Positions 1 to 9,173 of a stretch of 64,000 nucleotides of DNA are shown piece by piece (the first letter of the stretch is position 1; each line of letters starts with the position of its first letter). The notes under the pieces are model-generated. The model was not told where the DNA came from. It made no database searches and worked only from the letters and a program-made list of their open reading frames with translations. The position numbers were made by a program, and so were the translations under genes. The stretch is from Leclercia sp. S52. Lineage in GTDB: Bacteria; Pseudomonadota; Gammaproteobacteria; Enterobacterales; Enterobacteriaceae. The stretch lies in NCBI RefSeq assembly GCF_039727615.1, contig NZ_CP152474.1, positions 2,852,001 to 2,916,000 of the forward strand. The letters run 5' to 3'.

Positions 1-553
1 CCGCGGCGGCCATGATCGGCCCGAAGTTGCGCCCGGTTTTGTCATACACCAGGTTGCCCCAGCGATCGGCCTTCAGGGCTTTGATCAGGGCGAAATCGGC
101 TTTCAGCGGGTACTCGAGGACATAGTCTTTGCCGTCGATATGGCGGGTCTCTTTGCCCGCCGCCAGCTCGGTGCCAAACCCGGTAGGGGTGAAGATCGCC
201 CCCAGCCCGCTGCCGCCCGCCTGAATACGGGCCGCGAGATTGCCCTGCGGGACCAGCTCCAGCTCGACTTCGCCGCGGCGGTAGAGGTCGTCAAACACCC
301 AGGAGTCGGTCTGGCGGGGGAAGGAGCAGATCACCTTCTTCACGCAGCCGGCCTTCAGCAGCGCCGCCAGGCCATAGTCACCGTTGCCAGCGTTGTTGCT
401 GATCAGGGTCAGATCCCGCGGCTTACGGCGGATCAGGGCATCCAGCAGCTCGGCGGGCTGTCCGGCCGCGCCAAAGCCGCCCACCATCACCACCGCACCG
501 TCGAAAATATCGGCCACGGCGGCATCGGTGGCGGCAATCCGTTTATCAATCAT
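1..553 (-). CDS. pcaI: 3-oxoadipate CoA-transferase subunit A, partial (CatI/PcaI type)
   Basis: This is the alpha subunit of a family I CoA-transferase, which with a beta subunit moves CoA from succinyl-CoA to 3-oxoadipate in the beta-ketoadipate pathway. The protein starts MIDKRIAATDAAVADIFDG and carries the motifs VMVGGFGAAGQP, LTLISNNAGNGDYGLAALL, CSFPRQTDSWVFDDLY and VPQGNLAARIQAGGSGLGAIFTPTG split over residues about 20-125, all typical of PcaI/CatI/ScoA. A GAGGT ribosome site lies 6-7 bases before the ATG, and the start overlaps the stop of the upstream transporter (ATGA). The gene runs off the left window edge at about residue 184, so the catalytic glutamate of the beta subunit is outside. 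Its place after the iac genes fits catechol disposal. The exact substrate is inferred. Confidence 0.85.
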   Translation of the reverse strand, partial: MIDKRIAATDAAVADIFDGAVVMVGGFGAAGQPAELLDALIRRKPRDLTLISNNAGNGDYGLAALLKAGCVKKVICSFPRQTDSWVFDDLYRRGEVELELVPQGNLAARIQAGGSGLGAIFTPTGFGTELAAGKETRHIDGKDYVLEYPLKADFALIKALKADRWGNLVYDKTGRNFGPIMAAA

Positions 554-1875
554 TTGCTTACCTCGTTGTTTTTATTCGTGGACGGCAGGCTGCGCAGGGC
601 GATCCACGCCAGCAGCGCATAGGCCATCAGCAGCAGGGAGACCGGCCAGGAGGCGTCGAAATGCATCAGCAGCGCCACCGCCAGCATCGGCCCGAGGCCG
701 CCGGAGAAGATCGAGCCCACCTCATGCCCCAGCGCCAGGCCGGAGTAGCGCACGCGCACCGGGAACAGGTCGCTCATGATGCAGGGCTGGGTGCCGATCA
801 TCGCCCCGTGGCAGAACGGCAGGCCGAGCAGCATTGCCAGCATGATCCAGCCGTAGTCCCCGGTGGAGAGCAGCCAGAAGAACGGGAAGGCCATCACCAG
901 CAGACCGATCACGCCGATGTAGTAGACCGGCTTCAGGCCGATGCGATCCGAGAGCGCGCCCCAGAACAGGATCGAGAAGAACTCCACCAGCATCGCCAGA
1001 GTCACGGCGCTGATGATCTCCCCGGTGCCGATGCCGATGTGTTTGGCGTAGACCACCGAGAAGGTGAAGAAGATATAGGAGGCCCCGTTCTCCGGCAGGC
1101 GCAGGGCGATGGCCTGCAGCAGCGCCTTCGGATGCTCGCGTATCAGCACCATCAGGGGGATCTTCTCGTGCTTCGCCTCCGGTTTGGCCTGGCTAAAGGC
1201 CTTGCTCTCGCGGATGTTTTTGCGGATATAGACCCCGACCAGGAAGATCAGGATGCTGAGCAGGAAAGGCACGCGCCAGCCCCAGCTCATCAGCTCCTCT
1301 TCCGGCAGCTTCTGCACCAGATAAAAGGCAAAGGCCGAGAGGACAAACCCGCCGGACACCCCCATCTGGCTCCAGGCGGTAAAGTAGCCGCGACGCGATG
1401 CCGGGGCGTTTTCGCTTAGCATCAGCACCCCGCCACCCCACTCGCCGCCGGACGCCACGCCCTGTAAAAAGCGCAGGGTGATGAGCGAGATCGGCGCTCA
1501 GATACCAATCTGGGCATAGACCGGCAGCAGGCCGATCACGAAGGTGGTAGCCCCCATCAGGGTCAGGGTCATGATCAGCGTCATCTTGCGGCTGTAGCGG
1601 TCCCCGATATGGCCGAAGACGATCCCGCCCAGCGGACGGGCGAGGAAGCCCACCGCAAAGCCGGAGAAGGCCAGCAGCGTGCCCTGCATCGGGTCGCCGC
1701 CCACCGGAAAGAACAGCGGGCCGAAGACCAGCGCCGCGGCGGTGCCGTACAGGAAGAAGTCATACCATTCCAGGGCATTGCCCAGCACCGAGGCGATCAC
1801 CAGCTTGCGCAGCTGTCCGGCATCCTGCGTCCCCACAGCCGGGGCAGCAGTTGTTTGAGTCACGACATTGCTCAT
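550..1875 (-). pseudogene. MHS-family MFS transporter interrupted by an in-frame TGA
   Basis: This is a 12-helix proton symporter of the metabolite:H+ symporter family (ShiA, KgtP, PcaT type) in the inner membrane. The N-terminal part (1498-1875) has the family hallmark LGNALEWYDFFLYG and FLARPLGGIVFGHIGDRYSRK. It stops at TGA (1498-1500) after AQIGI. The same frame then continues with APISLITLRFLQG and ASGGEWGGGVLML to 550, so only one codon separates the halves. Homologues have Trp here, so TGG to TGA is the simplest reading. Total length is 441 codons plus stop, normal for the family. It sits between iacG and the CoA-transferase and overlaps the latter by ATGA. Likely substrates are auxin or a dicarboxylic aromatic breakdown product, which is inference. 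Confidence 0.85.
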
Positions 1876-1899
1876 CCGCGTTACCTTTTATTGTGGGTG

Positions 1900-2394
1900 T
1901 TACGCTTCCAGGTCATGCCCGACGGCATGGTAGCGACGGTTGAAGTAAACCAGCCCGCGCGGGGCTTCGCTGACGCGGATCGCCTGCACCTGGCAGTAGA
2001 AAACGCTGTGGCTGCCCACTTCATGACAGGTGTCGATCAGGCAGTCGAAGCTGGCAACCGACGAGCTGAGCACCGGTGCGCCGCTGGCCATCACCTGCCA
2101 GGAGTCATACTGAAAGCGCTGCTCGGAGCGCAGGCTGGCGTTGGCGAAGATCCCCGAAAGATCCTGATGGTCGCTGGAGAGCACGTTGACACACAGGGCT
2201 CCGTTCTGCTTGAAGTGTTCGTTGGCAAAGGAGTTGCGGTTCATGCAGACCAGCAGCGTCGGCGGCGAGTCCGTGACGCTGCACACGGCGGAGGCGGTAA
2301 AGCCAAACTTGCCCGCCGGGCCGTCAGTGGTGATTACAGAGACCGCACTCCCCAGCTGCGCCATGGCATTACGAAATTCGGTTTGCAGTGTCAT
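1900..2394 (-). CDS. iacG: Flavin reductase IacG of the auxin degradation operon
   Basis: The 164-residue protein belongs to the flavin reductase-like family (HpaC, RutF type), which uses NADH to reduce free FMN or FAD for a partner monooxygenase. Visible family motifs are the start MAQLGSAVSVITTDGPAGKFGFTASAV split over residues 10-36, the CNVLS region near residue 67, and the C-terminal GLVYFNRRYH. In known iac systems IacG supplies reduced flavin to IacA. It follows iacF with a 9-base gap and precedes the transporter by 24 bases, so it is probably in the same transcript. Length matches the family. The assignment rests on motif plus operon position. Confidence 0.88.
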   Translation of the reverse strand: MTLQTEFRNAMAQLGSAVSVITTDGPAGKFGFTASAVCSVTDSPPTLLVCMNRNSFANEHFKQNGALCVNVLSSDHQDLSGIFANASLRSEQRFQYDSWQVMASGAPVLSSSVASFDCLIDTCHEVGSHSVFYCQVQAIRVSEAPRGLVYFNRRYHAVGHDLEA

Positions 2395-2403
2395 AAGGTT
2401 TCC

Positions 2404-3336
2404 TCACAGATCGATAACTAAACGGGCGCTTTTGGCCCGGGAACAACACAACAAAATCTGGTCGCCGTCGGCTTTCTCTTCATCGGTCAGGTAACTGTCG
2501 CGATGGTCCGGCTCGCCTTCCAGCACGTCGGTCAGGCAGCTGCCGCAGATCCCCTGCTTGCAGGAGACGCACACCTTCAGCCCGGCAAGCGCCAGCGCCT
2601 CGACGATGCTCTGGTTCTCCAGCACCTGCACGGTGATGCCGCTGGCTGCCGCGAACACCTCGAAGGCCGCGCCGCCGGTTTCCACGTCGACGCTGAAACA
2701 CTCCTGATGTACCTGCTCCGGGCGATAGCCGCTTGCCGCCGCCTGTTCGGCAACGGCATCCATCAGCCGGGTCGGGCCGCAGGTGTAGACGTGGGTGTTG
2801 GCCGGGACGTCGGTCAGCACGGCCGCGAGGTTCAGGCGTTGGCTGTCGCTGAAGTGCAGCTGGACGCGGTCGGCCCAGGCCGCCTGCTCCAGCTGAGAAA
2901 TAAAGGCCGCCCCCTCGCGGGTTCGGGCGCAGTAGTGCAGGCTGAAAGAGCGCCCGCTGGCGTGCAGCTCGGCGGCCATCGCCAGCATCGGGGTAATGCC
3001 AATCCCGCCGCCAATCAGCAGGCTGTGGCTGGCCGTCTCGTCCAGTGCAAACAGGTTGCGCGGGTCGCTGACCGGGATCCGATCCCCCACCTTCAGGGCG
3101 TGGGCGGCCAGTGAACCGCCCTGGGATTGGGTATCTTTCAGAATGCCGAGCTGGTAGTGCTGGCGATTTTTTGGGTCGCCGCACAGAGAGTACGGACGCA
3201 CCAGGTCCTCTGCCAGATGCAGATCGATATGCGCTCCCGCGCTGAAGGGCGGGAGGTCGATACCGTCAGCATGCGCCAGGGTTAGCAGGACCACCTCGCC
3301 CTGCAACTCCCGCCTGATAACCTGTAATGTCAGCAT
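2404..3336 (-). CDS. iacF: Ferredoxin reductase component IacF (FMN, NAD and plant-type 2Fe-2S)
   Basis: This 310-residue electron-transfer protein resembles phthalate dioxygenase reductase and VanB. The N-terminal FMN-binding barrel has RPYSLCG near residue 48, followed by an NAD-binding domain with GGGIGITPM near residue 108. The C-terminal plant-type ferredoxin domain begins near residue 225, with cysteines in SCKQGICGSC (C-x4-C-x2-C) and a fourth in LLCCSRA. It should pass electrons from NAD(P)H to the Rieske oxygenase IacCD encoded just upstream. An AAGGAG site lies 6 bases before the ATG. Spacing to iacE is 9 bases and to iacG 9 bases. Confidence 0.9.
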   Translation of the reverse strand: MLTLQVIRRELQGEVVLLTLAHADGIDLPPFSAGAHIDLHLAEDLVRPYSLCGDPKNRQHYQLGILKDTQSQGGSLAAHALKVGDRIPVSDPRNLFALDETASHSLLIGGGIGITPMLAMAAELHASGRSFSLHYCARTREGAAFISQLEQAAWADRVQLHFSDSQRLNLAAVLTDVPANTHVYTCGPTRLMDAVAEQAAASGYRPEQVHQECFSVDVETGGAAFEVFAAASGITVQVLENQSIVEALALAGLKVCVSCKQGICGSCLTDVLEGEPDHRDSYLTDEEKADGDQILLCCSRAKSARLVIDL

Positions 3337-3345
3337 GTTGACTCC

Positions 3346-4086
3346 TTAACGCATAAACAGACCGCCGTTGATGTCCCAGGTCGCCCCGGTGACAAACGAC
3401 GCCTGCTCTGATGCCAGCAAGGCCACGGCCTGGGCGACAAACTCTGCTTCACCTAACTGGCCGACCGGGATCATCTGCAGCAGCCCGGGCATCTTCTCTT
3501 CCGGCACCAGGGCGTGAACCATCGGCAGATCCAGCGGCCCCGGGGCAATGGCATTCACCGTCACGCCAGATTTGCTCAGCTCGCGGGCAAAGATTTTGGT
3601 CAGGGTCAGGATCCCGCCCTTCGAGGCCGCGTAGTGCGCCCCGGAGGCGGTGCCGCCGTTCTGCCCGGCCAGCGAGGCCAGGTTGATGATGCGGCCGTAG
3701 CCGCGGGTGGCGAAGTAGCGCCCAAAGGTCTGGCAGCCGACAAAGGTGCCGCGCAGGTTGGTGGCGATCACCCGGTCGAACTCCTCGACCGCAATCTCCA
3801 TCACCGGGGTGGCGAGAGTGAGCGCGGCGTTGTTGACCAGCACCTGCAGGCTGCCGAAGCGTTCAACGGTGGCGTCGAGCGCCTTCGTGAAATCCTGCGG
3901 CTGGCAGATATCCAGCCCCAGCGCCAGCACCCTGCCCTGACCGTTATCGAGACGATCCGCGGCCTCCCGGGCGCGAGCCATATCGACATCGGTCAGCACC
4001 ACCTGATAACCCTGCTGCAGCAGATGTGCGGCAATCGCGTTGCCCAGACCGGCGGCCGCGCCGGTCACTAATGCGGTTTGCGTCAT
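3346..4086 (-). CDS. iacE: Short-chain dehydrogenase IacE
   Basis: This is a classical SDR oxidoreductase of 246 residues. It has the Rossmann motif TGAAAGLG at residues 8-15, NNAA near 85-88, and the catalytic set Ser138, Tyr152 and Lys156 (YAASK). In studied iac pathways IacE acts with IacA in forming dioxindole-3-acetic acid. The ATG at 4086 is chosen because a GAGGAG site precedes it by 7 bases and because the protein then begins MTQTALVTG, as is normal. An upstream in-frame start at 4128 would overlap iacD. The stop lies 9 bases before iacF. Substrate assignment is from operon context. Confidence 0.88.
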   Translation of the reverse strand: MTQTALVTGAAAGLGNAIAAHLLQQGYQVVLTDVDMARAREAADRLDNGQGRVLALGLDICQPQDFTKALDATVERFGSLQVLVNNAALTLATPVMEIAVEEFDRVIATNLRGTFVGCQTFGRYFATRGYGRIINLASLAGQNGGTASGAHYAASKGGILTLTKIFARELSKSGVTVNAIAPGPLDLPMVHALVPEEKMPGLLQMIPVGQLGEAEFVAQAVALLASEQASFVTGATWDINGGLFMR

Positions 4087-4096
4087 GAAGGACTCC

Positions 4097-4579
4097 TCAG
4101 AGGATGTAGCCGATGCTGTGCAGCACATCGTCGCTGTTGACCAGGCGGATCACCTTCCGGGTAATCAGCAACCTGCCGTCCTGCGGCTTAAGGTGCCAGG
4201 TAATGTCCGCCGCGTAGTGGCGGCTGTGGCCTTTGCGGTGCTCCCACAGGGATTGTGCCCCGCGCACCACGATCAGATCCTCGCTCGACTCCAGCAGGCG
4301 AAAGCGCGACAGGGTGCGCAACGTTCTGGCCCGCGGCGTGGTGGAGATCGACTCCCCGCTGTAGAGGCGCTTCACCCGGCGCTCGCGCATGTGGTGATCG
4401 TCGCAGGCGTAGTTGAGGGTGTTTTTAAAATCTTTCTCGTTCGGGTCGATCGGCACCACGTACAGGCCGTCGTGCTGCCACAGATCCAGCCAGGCGTTGA
4501 ACTCGCCCTGGTCCAGCAGATCGCCTTCGAGGTTGATTACGGACATCGCCGCGAACAGCACAGAATCCGGGGTCATCAT
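4097..4579 (-). CDS. iacD: Aromatic ring-hydroxylating dioxygenase beta subunit IacD
   Basis: This 160-residue small subunit has the NTF2-like fold of ring-hydroxylating dioxygenases and lacks metal ligands of its own. Family features are NLEGDLLDQGEFNAWLDLW near the N-terminus and a basic C-terminal stretch ending RKVIRLVNSDDVLHSIGYIL. It should form a hexamer with IacC. The start at 4579 is preferred over 4609 because its ATG overlaps the iacC stop as ATGA, with GGAGAG upstream. Tight coupling to iacC fits equal subunit synthesis. Confidence 0.88.
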   Translation of the reverse strand: MMTPDSVLFAAMSVINLEGDLLDQGEFNAWLDLWQHDGLYVVPIDPNEKDFKNTLNYACDDHHMRERRVKRLYSGESISTTPRARTLRTLSRFRLLESSEDLIVVRGAQSLWEHRKGHSRHYAADITWHLKPQDGRLLITRKVIRLVNSDDVLHSIGYIL

Positions 4580-5889
4580 TTTTCGCTCTCCGTCATTAAC
4601 TTTTTCCACTGCTGGTAGGCCGCCCGCATTCCGGTTTCGGCGCTGACGTCGCTGCGCAGGCCGTCATCGGTGCGGTACTCCCCGGCCAGGCCGCGGTTGA
4701 GCATGATCCACAGGTCGTCGCCCGCGGTGGCCCCGCGCTGGACGCGCTCCCAGGCTTCGGAGTCATCCGGGGTGCCAAAGCCCATCGGGCCCTGGAAGTG
4801 TTCGTGCAGACGCAGACGCGCCTGGTTGGCAATCTCCGGCCCGCCGTCCATGGTGATCACCGCGTGGTGAATCTCGGTTTCCATCACCGAGATCGGCTGC
4901 AGGACGCGGAAGAAGGCCATCGAACAGGCGATGTTCGGGAACAGGTTGAGGTTGAAGCCGGATCCGCCCACCGCCCGCACGATGCGGCGCACCTGCTCTT
5001 CGTCGTGCTCTTTGCGCAGTTCGTCCGCCAGCTCAACAAAGCGTTCCGGGATTGGCGCATCGAGGTTAGCCTCCAGATCCACCAGCTCGGGGATCATCAC
5101 CATCACGCTGTGGCCGTTGCCGAGATCTTCGACATAGCCGCTACCGTCGACGAAGTTGAGCATCTCTTCGGTCTGTTTATCGACGGAGCTCAGGAAGGAG
5201 CGGTGGACCACCGGGAAGTGGTAGCCGTCGGTGGTGTTCTCCAGCTGGATCTTCCAGTTGCCCGGGAAGCGGAAGCGGTGTGCAGGCCCGGTCTTAATCG
5301 GGTAGCCCGCCCCCTGCTTCATAAACAGATCCATCCACTTCTTCGCCGCGCCGAGGAAATCCTCCAGGGGTTCGATCTGCTCGTTAAAGGTGGCGAACAC
5401 CATGCCCGCATACTGCTCGGTACGCAGCGACACCAGCCCCAGCTCATTTTTCTCCAGCTGGTCGGCGTAGCTTTCCGGGTGCGGCACGCCGCGCAGGCTG
5501 CCGTCGAGGGCGTAGCCCCAGCCGTGGTACGGGCAGACGAAGCTGTTGGTTTTGCCGCTGCGGTGTTCGCAGACGGTGGCCGCGCGGTGGCGGCAGCGGT
5601 TCAGCAGGGTGTGAAGGGTGCCTTTGCGGTCGCGTACCACGATCACCGGCTGGGTGCCGATCTCGGTGGTTTTGAAGCTGCCGGTCTCCGGGATCTCGCT
5701 CACGTGTGCTACCCAGACCCAGGTCTTCGTGAAAATACGGTCCAGCTCCAGCTGGAACAGCGCGTCTGAGGTATAGAGCGAGGTGTGGACGCGGTCGTGC
5801 TTGACCAGGGCTGCAATCTCTTCCCGGCTCGGGGCGGGCTGCGCCGTGGTATCGATATTTTTGACATTGATGATGTGGTCACACTGCAT
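4576..5889 (-). CDS. iacC: Rieske aromatic ring-hydroxylating dioxygenase alpha subunit IacC
   Basis: This 437-residue catalytic subunit has a Rieske 2Fe-2S domain with ligands Cys99, His101, Cys119 and His122 (CRH and CPYH). The mononuclear iron site Asp221, His224, His229 lies in the D-x2-H-x4-H motif of the DGYHFPVVH segment. In auxin degradation IacCD attacks the oxidised indole ring on the route to catechol. The ATG at 5889 has AGGAGA 7 bases upstream, and the longer in-frame start at 5946 would overlap iacI. It is followed directly by iacD with a 4-base overlap. All key residues are present, so the enzyme looks functional. Confidence 0.92.
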   Translation of the reverse strand: MQCDHIINVKNIDTTAQPAPSREEIAALVKHDRVHTSLYTSDALFQLELDRIFTKTWVWVAHVSEIPETGSFKTTEIGTQPVIVVRDRKGTLHTLLNRCRHRAATVCEHRSGKTNSFVCPYHGWGYALDGSLRGVPHPESYADQLEKNELGLVSLRTEQYAGMVFATFNEQIEPLEDFLGAAKKWMDLFMKQGAGYPIKTGPAHRFRFPGNWKIQLENTTDGYHFPVVHRSFLSSVDKQTEEMLNFVDGSGYVEDLGNGHSVMVMIPELVDLEANLDAPIPERFVELADELRKEHDEEQVRRIVRAVGGSGFNLNLFPNIACSMAFFRVLQPISVMETEIHHAVITMDGGPEIANQARLRLHEHFQGPMGFGTPDDSEAWERVQRGATAGDDLWIMLNRGLAGEYRTDDGLRSDVSAETGMRAAYQQWKKLMTESEK

Positions 5890-5917
5890 AATCTGTCTCC
5901 TGCTCGTCGTCGGGGTT

Positions 5918-6430
5918 CTACTTGTTGTCAGGTACCGGGAGCGCATCCGCCGCCTGCCAGTGGCTTACCGGCCGGCTGAACAGGTTGCGGGTGGTGAAAT
6001 GGTGCATGGTCATCTCACCCGCCTCGCGACGGAAAATAATCTGCAGCTCGGCGGCGTTCAGGTGCGCACCGCCCGCGGTAAAGGCGGAGGTTTGCAGCAT
6101 CAGCCAGCGGCCGTGCAGCTCGCCGTCGGCATCCTGATACAGCGCTTCCGAGCATAAAAAGTGGCCGTTGAGGGTGAAGTGCGCGGGGTGGCGGACATAG
6201 CCCGCCATCATCGCTTCAATCGCCTCGCGCCCCTGATGTCTGCCCAGCCGGGTGGCGTAAGGTTCACCCACCCCTTCCCAGCAGGCGTCTGCGCTGAACA
6301 GGGCCCCGATGGCCTGTACCGTCGCCATGTTGTCCAGCCGATCGCACAGCCGCATGTAGTTGCTGATACAGACCCGGGCTGCCTGCTGATCTTCCAGCTG
6401 CTGTAAACGCAGCGCATCCTGTGGGCTCAT
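5918..6430 (-). CDS. iacI: SnoaL-like (NTF2-fold) protein IacI
   Basis: This 170-residue protein has a SnoaL-like NTF2 fold, with an N-terminal helix rich in Gln and Arg, then YMRLCDRLDNM, DACWEGVG and a beta-rich second half ending in FTTRNLFSRPVSHW. In known iac operons iacI lies between iacB and iacC, exactly as here, and is linked to a late step towards catechol. No catalytic residues can be assigned by eye. It sits 11 bases after iacB and 28 before iacC. Confidence 0.82.
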   Translation of the reverse strand: MSPQDALRLQQLEDQQAARVCISNYMRLCDRLDNMATVQAIGALFSADACWEGVGEPYATRLGRHQGREAIEAMMAGYVRHPAHFTLNGHFLCSEALYQDADGELHGRWLMLQTSAFTAGGAHLNAAELQIIFRREAGEMTMHHFTTRNLFSRPVSHWQAADALPVPDNK

Positions 6431-6441
6431 GCTGGGCTCCG

Positions 6442-6798
6442 TTACTGAATAATCAGTTCACGCCCGACGCGGGCTTCGATCTTGCAGTACTTCCACAGCT
6501 TGCTCTCGCCGTCGCCCACCGGGGTGGTGCGGAACAGGTTGCAGGCGGCCACCACGCTGTCGAGGTTGTCGGCATCGGCCAGCACGTAGGTGGTCCAGGG
6601 CGATGAGGTGGACGGGCCGACCATCAGACGGTCGTCGTCCATGTTGCCGATCACCCGGATGCCCTGGGTTTCGTCGATACCTTTCATCATCACGCCGAAC
6701 GCGCCCCACACCTGTTTGGCTTCTGCCGGGGTGGCATCAAAAAAGTTCTGGTTTACGCCGATGCAAAACAGCACGCGTAAGGTTGTTGTCTGGCTCAT
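6442..6798 (-). CDS. iacB: Small auxin-degradation protein IacB
   Basis: The 118-residue protein begins MSQTTTLRVLFCIGVNQNFF and shows an alternating beta-alpha pattern like small dimeric alpha-beta barrel proteins (EthD or muconolactone isomerase types), with VVAACNLFRTT and a C-terminal KYCKIEARVG. It is named by position between iacA and iacI in the conserved order iacHABICDEFG. The start at 6798 is preferred over 6810 because GGAGC lies 7 bases before it. Its role is little known. Work elsewhere places it in conversion of the dioxindole intermediate. Confidence 0.8.
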   Translation of the reverse strand: MSQTTTLRVLFCIGVNQNFFDATPAEAKQVWGAFGVMMKGIDETQGIRVIGNMDDDRLMVGPSTSSPWTTYVLADADNLDSVVAACNLFRTTPVGDGESKLWKYCKIEARVGRELIIQ

Positions 6799-6819
6799 CT
6801 GTTGCTCCATTCGTCAAAA

Positions 6820-7947
6820 TTACAAATAACCCGGCAGAGGCTGGCCACCGAAGTAGACCGTACCGGCGTTGAGATAAGAGAGATCGCCCATAAAGGCGTG
6901 CTGGGTGATCACCATGGTGTCGCGCACGTAGCGCTGCAGCGGGCTCTTCATGGTGATGCCGCCCATGCCGTTCAGCGCCAGCGCCTGACGGGTGACCTCG
7001 GCGGCCACGCGGGTGACGTGGGTGGACGACAGCCGCAGGGCGTTGATCTGTTCGCAGGCGGGTTCATCCCCGGCGAGAATGCGCTGCCAGACGTCGTCGA
7101 TGGCGTCGTAGAACCACGCCCGGGCGGAACGCAGATCCGCTTCACAGCGGGCAATCTGCATCTGCGCCTGGGGGCGGTCGGCCAGCCGCGGAGCGCCGGT
7201 CACCGACTGCTGACGATGGGCAATGGCATAGATTTCATTCAGGGCGGCGCGGGCCACGCCGAGCGCCACCACGGAGAGCACTTGGGTGGCGAGGGAGAGC
7301 ACCGGATAGCGATAGAGCGCCCCGTCGAGGTTCAGCGCACCGCCGCGCACGAAGGTCCACTCCCGGGGCACAAAGGCGTCGTTAACCACCAGATCGTGGC
7401 TGCCGGTTCCGGCCAGGCCGACGGTGTTCCACACCGGGTCGATCTGCACGCTATCGCGCGGCAGGACCGCCATCCGCGGCAGGGATTCACCGCTCTCCGG
7501 CAGAATGCCGACGCCGAACACCGAGGCGCCCATGCTGCCGCTGGCAAAGCCCCAGCGGCCGGTCACGCGGTAGCCGCCGTCGGCCAGCACCGCCTTCTGC
7601 GGCGGGAAGATGCCCCCGGCGAAGACCACGTCCGGGCCGTCGCGGTAGAGCTCTTTCAGGGTGTCCTTTGGCAGCGCGCCGAGATAAAACGGGCTCATGC
7701 CGAAGCTGGCGACCCAGCCTGCGGAGCCATCGGCGGTGGCGATCTGCTCGATCAGCTCGCAGAACTGCGCCGGGGAACACTCCTCGCCGCCGTAGATTTT
7801 GGGGACCAGCGCGCGGTAGACGCCGACCTGCTTAAACCGGGCGATGATGTCGTCAGAGATATGACGCTGTTGCTCAAAATCGGCGCTGCGGGCCGCAACG
7901 TCATTCAGCAGTGGAACGAGCTCCTCACGAACATGAACGGCTGACAT
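6820..7947 (-). CDS. iacA: Indole-3-acetate monooxygenase IacA, acyl-CoA dehydrogenase fold
   Basis: This 375-residue flavoprotein has the acyl-CoA dehydrogenase-like fold used by two-component monooxygenases of the HsaA/DszC group. Seen features are the N-terminal helical domain, a middle barrel with GRWGFASGSMGASVFGVG and NTVGLAGTGSHDLVV, and the C-terminal helical bundle with ALNGMGGITMKSPLQRYVRD near residues 325-345. IacA hydroxylates the indole ring of auxin using reduced flavin from IacG, as known from characterised homologues. It is the first gene after a 101-base gap from iacH, where a separate promoter could sit. Length equals that of the family. Confidence 0.9.
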   Translation of the reverse strand: MSAVHVREELVPLLNDVAARSADFEQQRHISDDIIARFKQVGVYRALVPKIYGGEECSPAQFCELIEQIATADGSAGWVASFGMSPFYLGALPKDTLKELYRDGPDVVFAGGIFPPQKAVLADGGYRVTGRWGFASGSMGASVFGVGILPESGESLPRMAVLPRDSVQIDPVWNTVGLAGTGSHDLVVNDAFVPREWTFVRGGALNLDGALYRYPVLSLATQVLSVVALGVARAALNEIYAIAHRQQSVTGAPRLADRPQAQMQIARCEADLRSARAWFYDAIDDVWQRILAGDEPACEQINALRLSSTHVTRVAAEVTRQALALNGMGGITMKSPLQRYVRDTMVITQHAFMGDLSYLNAGTVYFGGQPLPGYL

Positions 7948-8048
7948 AACTTCCTCCCGAAAAGAGTGTGCGGCCCGCAGAGAGACGAGCGCTGCCGCAA
8001 TGAGTGGTACTCACTGAGTTATTAACTGTGTTCGCTAAAACGGGATGG

Positions 8049-9173
8049 TTAGCGGCGTCGTCGTTCAGCCAGCCATTCGGCGGCCTGCACCAGCAGGCCC
8101 TCCTCGCCTTTGGCGGCGACGAGCTGTAGCGCCACCGGGCGACCCTGTAGTTCCCCCATCGGCAGGGTCAACGCCGGGTGGCCGCTGAGGTTGAACGGGC
8201 GCACCAGCCGGGTGAGGTTGACTACGGTAAGCGGGTCCTGCGCCTCGTCCAGGGTCGGGGGCAGTTCCGGCAGGGTTGCCAGCGCCAGCAGCGGGGTGTT
8301 CGCCAGCTGAGCATCGACCTGGGCGGTAAATATCCGGCGGATATCTTCTGCGCTCTTCAGGGCGTCGGTATCAATGCTGGCACCGGCGCGGATGCGGGTT
8401 GCCACGTCGGCGGAGACGCGGTCATCGCTCAATAACGGGCTAAAGGCCTGCCAGTTTTCGTGGCTGATGACAGTCAGCCCGGCGCGGTGCGCATCGCCCA
8501 GCAGGGGCAGTTCAACCTGCTGCGGGCGCAGGTCGATCTGTGCCAGGGCATTCAGCAGCAGGGAGTCTATTTCGACGGTTGCCGCCGGAATAAAGCCAAT
8601 CACGGGCAGCGTGGTCAGCGGCGCGTTCACCGGAATGGCAAGACGGGTCAGCACCTGGCGCAGGACGCTGCTGCTGCGGGCGAAGATGCCCACGCAGTCC
8701 AGCGAGCTGTGGGCGGGCATCACCCCTGCCCGGCTCAGCCGGCCGTAGGTGGGTTTTAACCCGAGGATCCCGCAGCAGGCGGCGGGCATTCGCACCGAGC
8801 CGCCGGTGTCGGTGCCGAGGGCGAAATCCACCTCACCGGAGGCCACCACCGCGGCCGAGCCGCTGGAGGAGCCGCCGGGGATCAGGTCAGGAAATCGGGG
8901 GTTAACCGGCGTGCCGCTCCAGGGGTTGATCCCGGTGACGCCAAACGCCAGCTCGTGCAGGGTGGTCTTTCCGGTCAGGACGCAGTCCTGTCCGAGCAGG
9001 GTCGCCACCACGTCGGCATGCTGTTCCGCCGCCGGACTGGCTGCCAGCGCCGGGCAGCCGGCACGGGTCGGGTAGCCTGCGATGTCGAGGGTGTCTTTCA
9101 CCGCGAAGCAGAGGTCTCCCTCGCCAAGGGTAAACCGTTCTACGTAACCATTGCTCTCAGTAACAGGCTGCAT
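8049..9173 (-). CDS. iacH: Amidase-signature hydrolase IacH
   Basis: This 374-residue amidase-signature enzyme has the Ser-cisSer-Lys triad: Lys26 in FAVKDTLD, the GGSSSGSA loop at residues 100-107, and the nucleophile Ser126 in GTDTGGSVRMP. In iac operons IacH may release auxin from amide conjugates, or act on an amide intermediate. Its role is unsettled. The ATG at 9173 has AAGGTG upstream, while a GTG nine bases earlier is less likely. It heads the iac gene series and is separated from iacR by about 335 bases that should hold its promoter. Confidence 0.86.
   Translation of the reverse strand: MQPVTESNGYVERFTLGEGDLCFAVKDTLDIAGYPTRAGCPALAASPAAEQHADVVATLLGQDCVLTGKTTLHELAFGVTGINPWSGTPVNPRFPDLIPGGSSSGSAAVVASGEVDFALGTDTGGSVRMPAACCGILGLKPTYGRLSRAGVMPAHSSLDCVGIFARSSSVLRQVLTRLAIPVNAPLTTLPVIGFIPAATVEIDSLLLNALAQIDLRPQQVELPLLGDAHRAGLTVISHENWQAFSPLLSDDRVSADVATRIRAGASIDTDALKSAEDIRRIFTAQVDAQLANTPLLALATLPELPPTLDEAQDPLTVVNLTRLVRPFNLSGHPALTLPMGELQGRPVALQLVAAKGEEGLLVQAAEWLAERRRR

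Noticed and set aside
1498..1500. TGA as selenocysteine codon in the transporter
   Set aside because: Homologues have Trp here and no selenocysteine insertion hairpin was apparent just downstream. Membrane transporters of this family are not selenoproteins.
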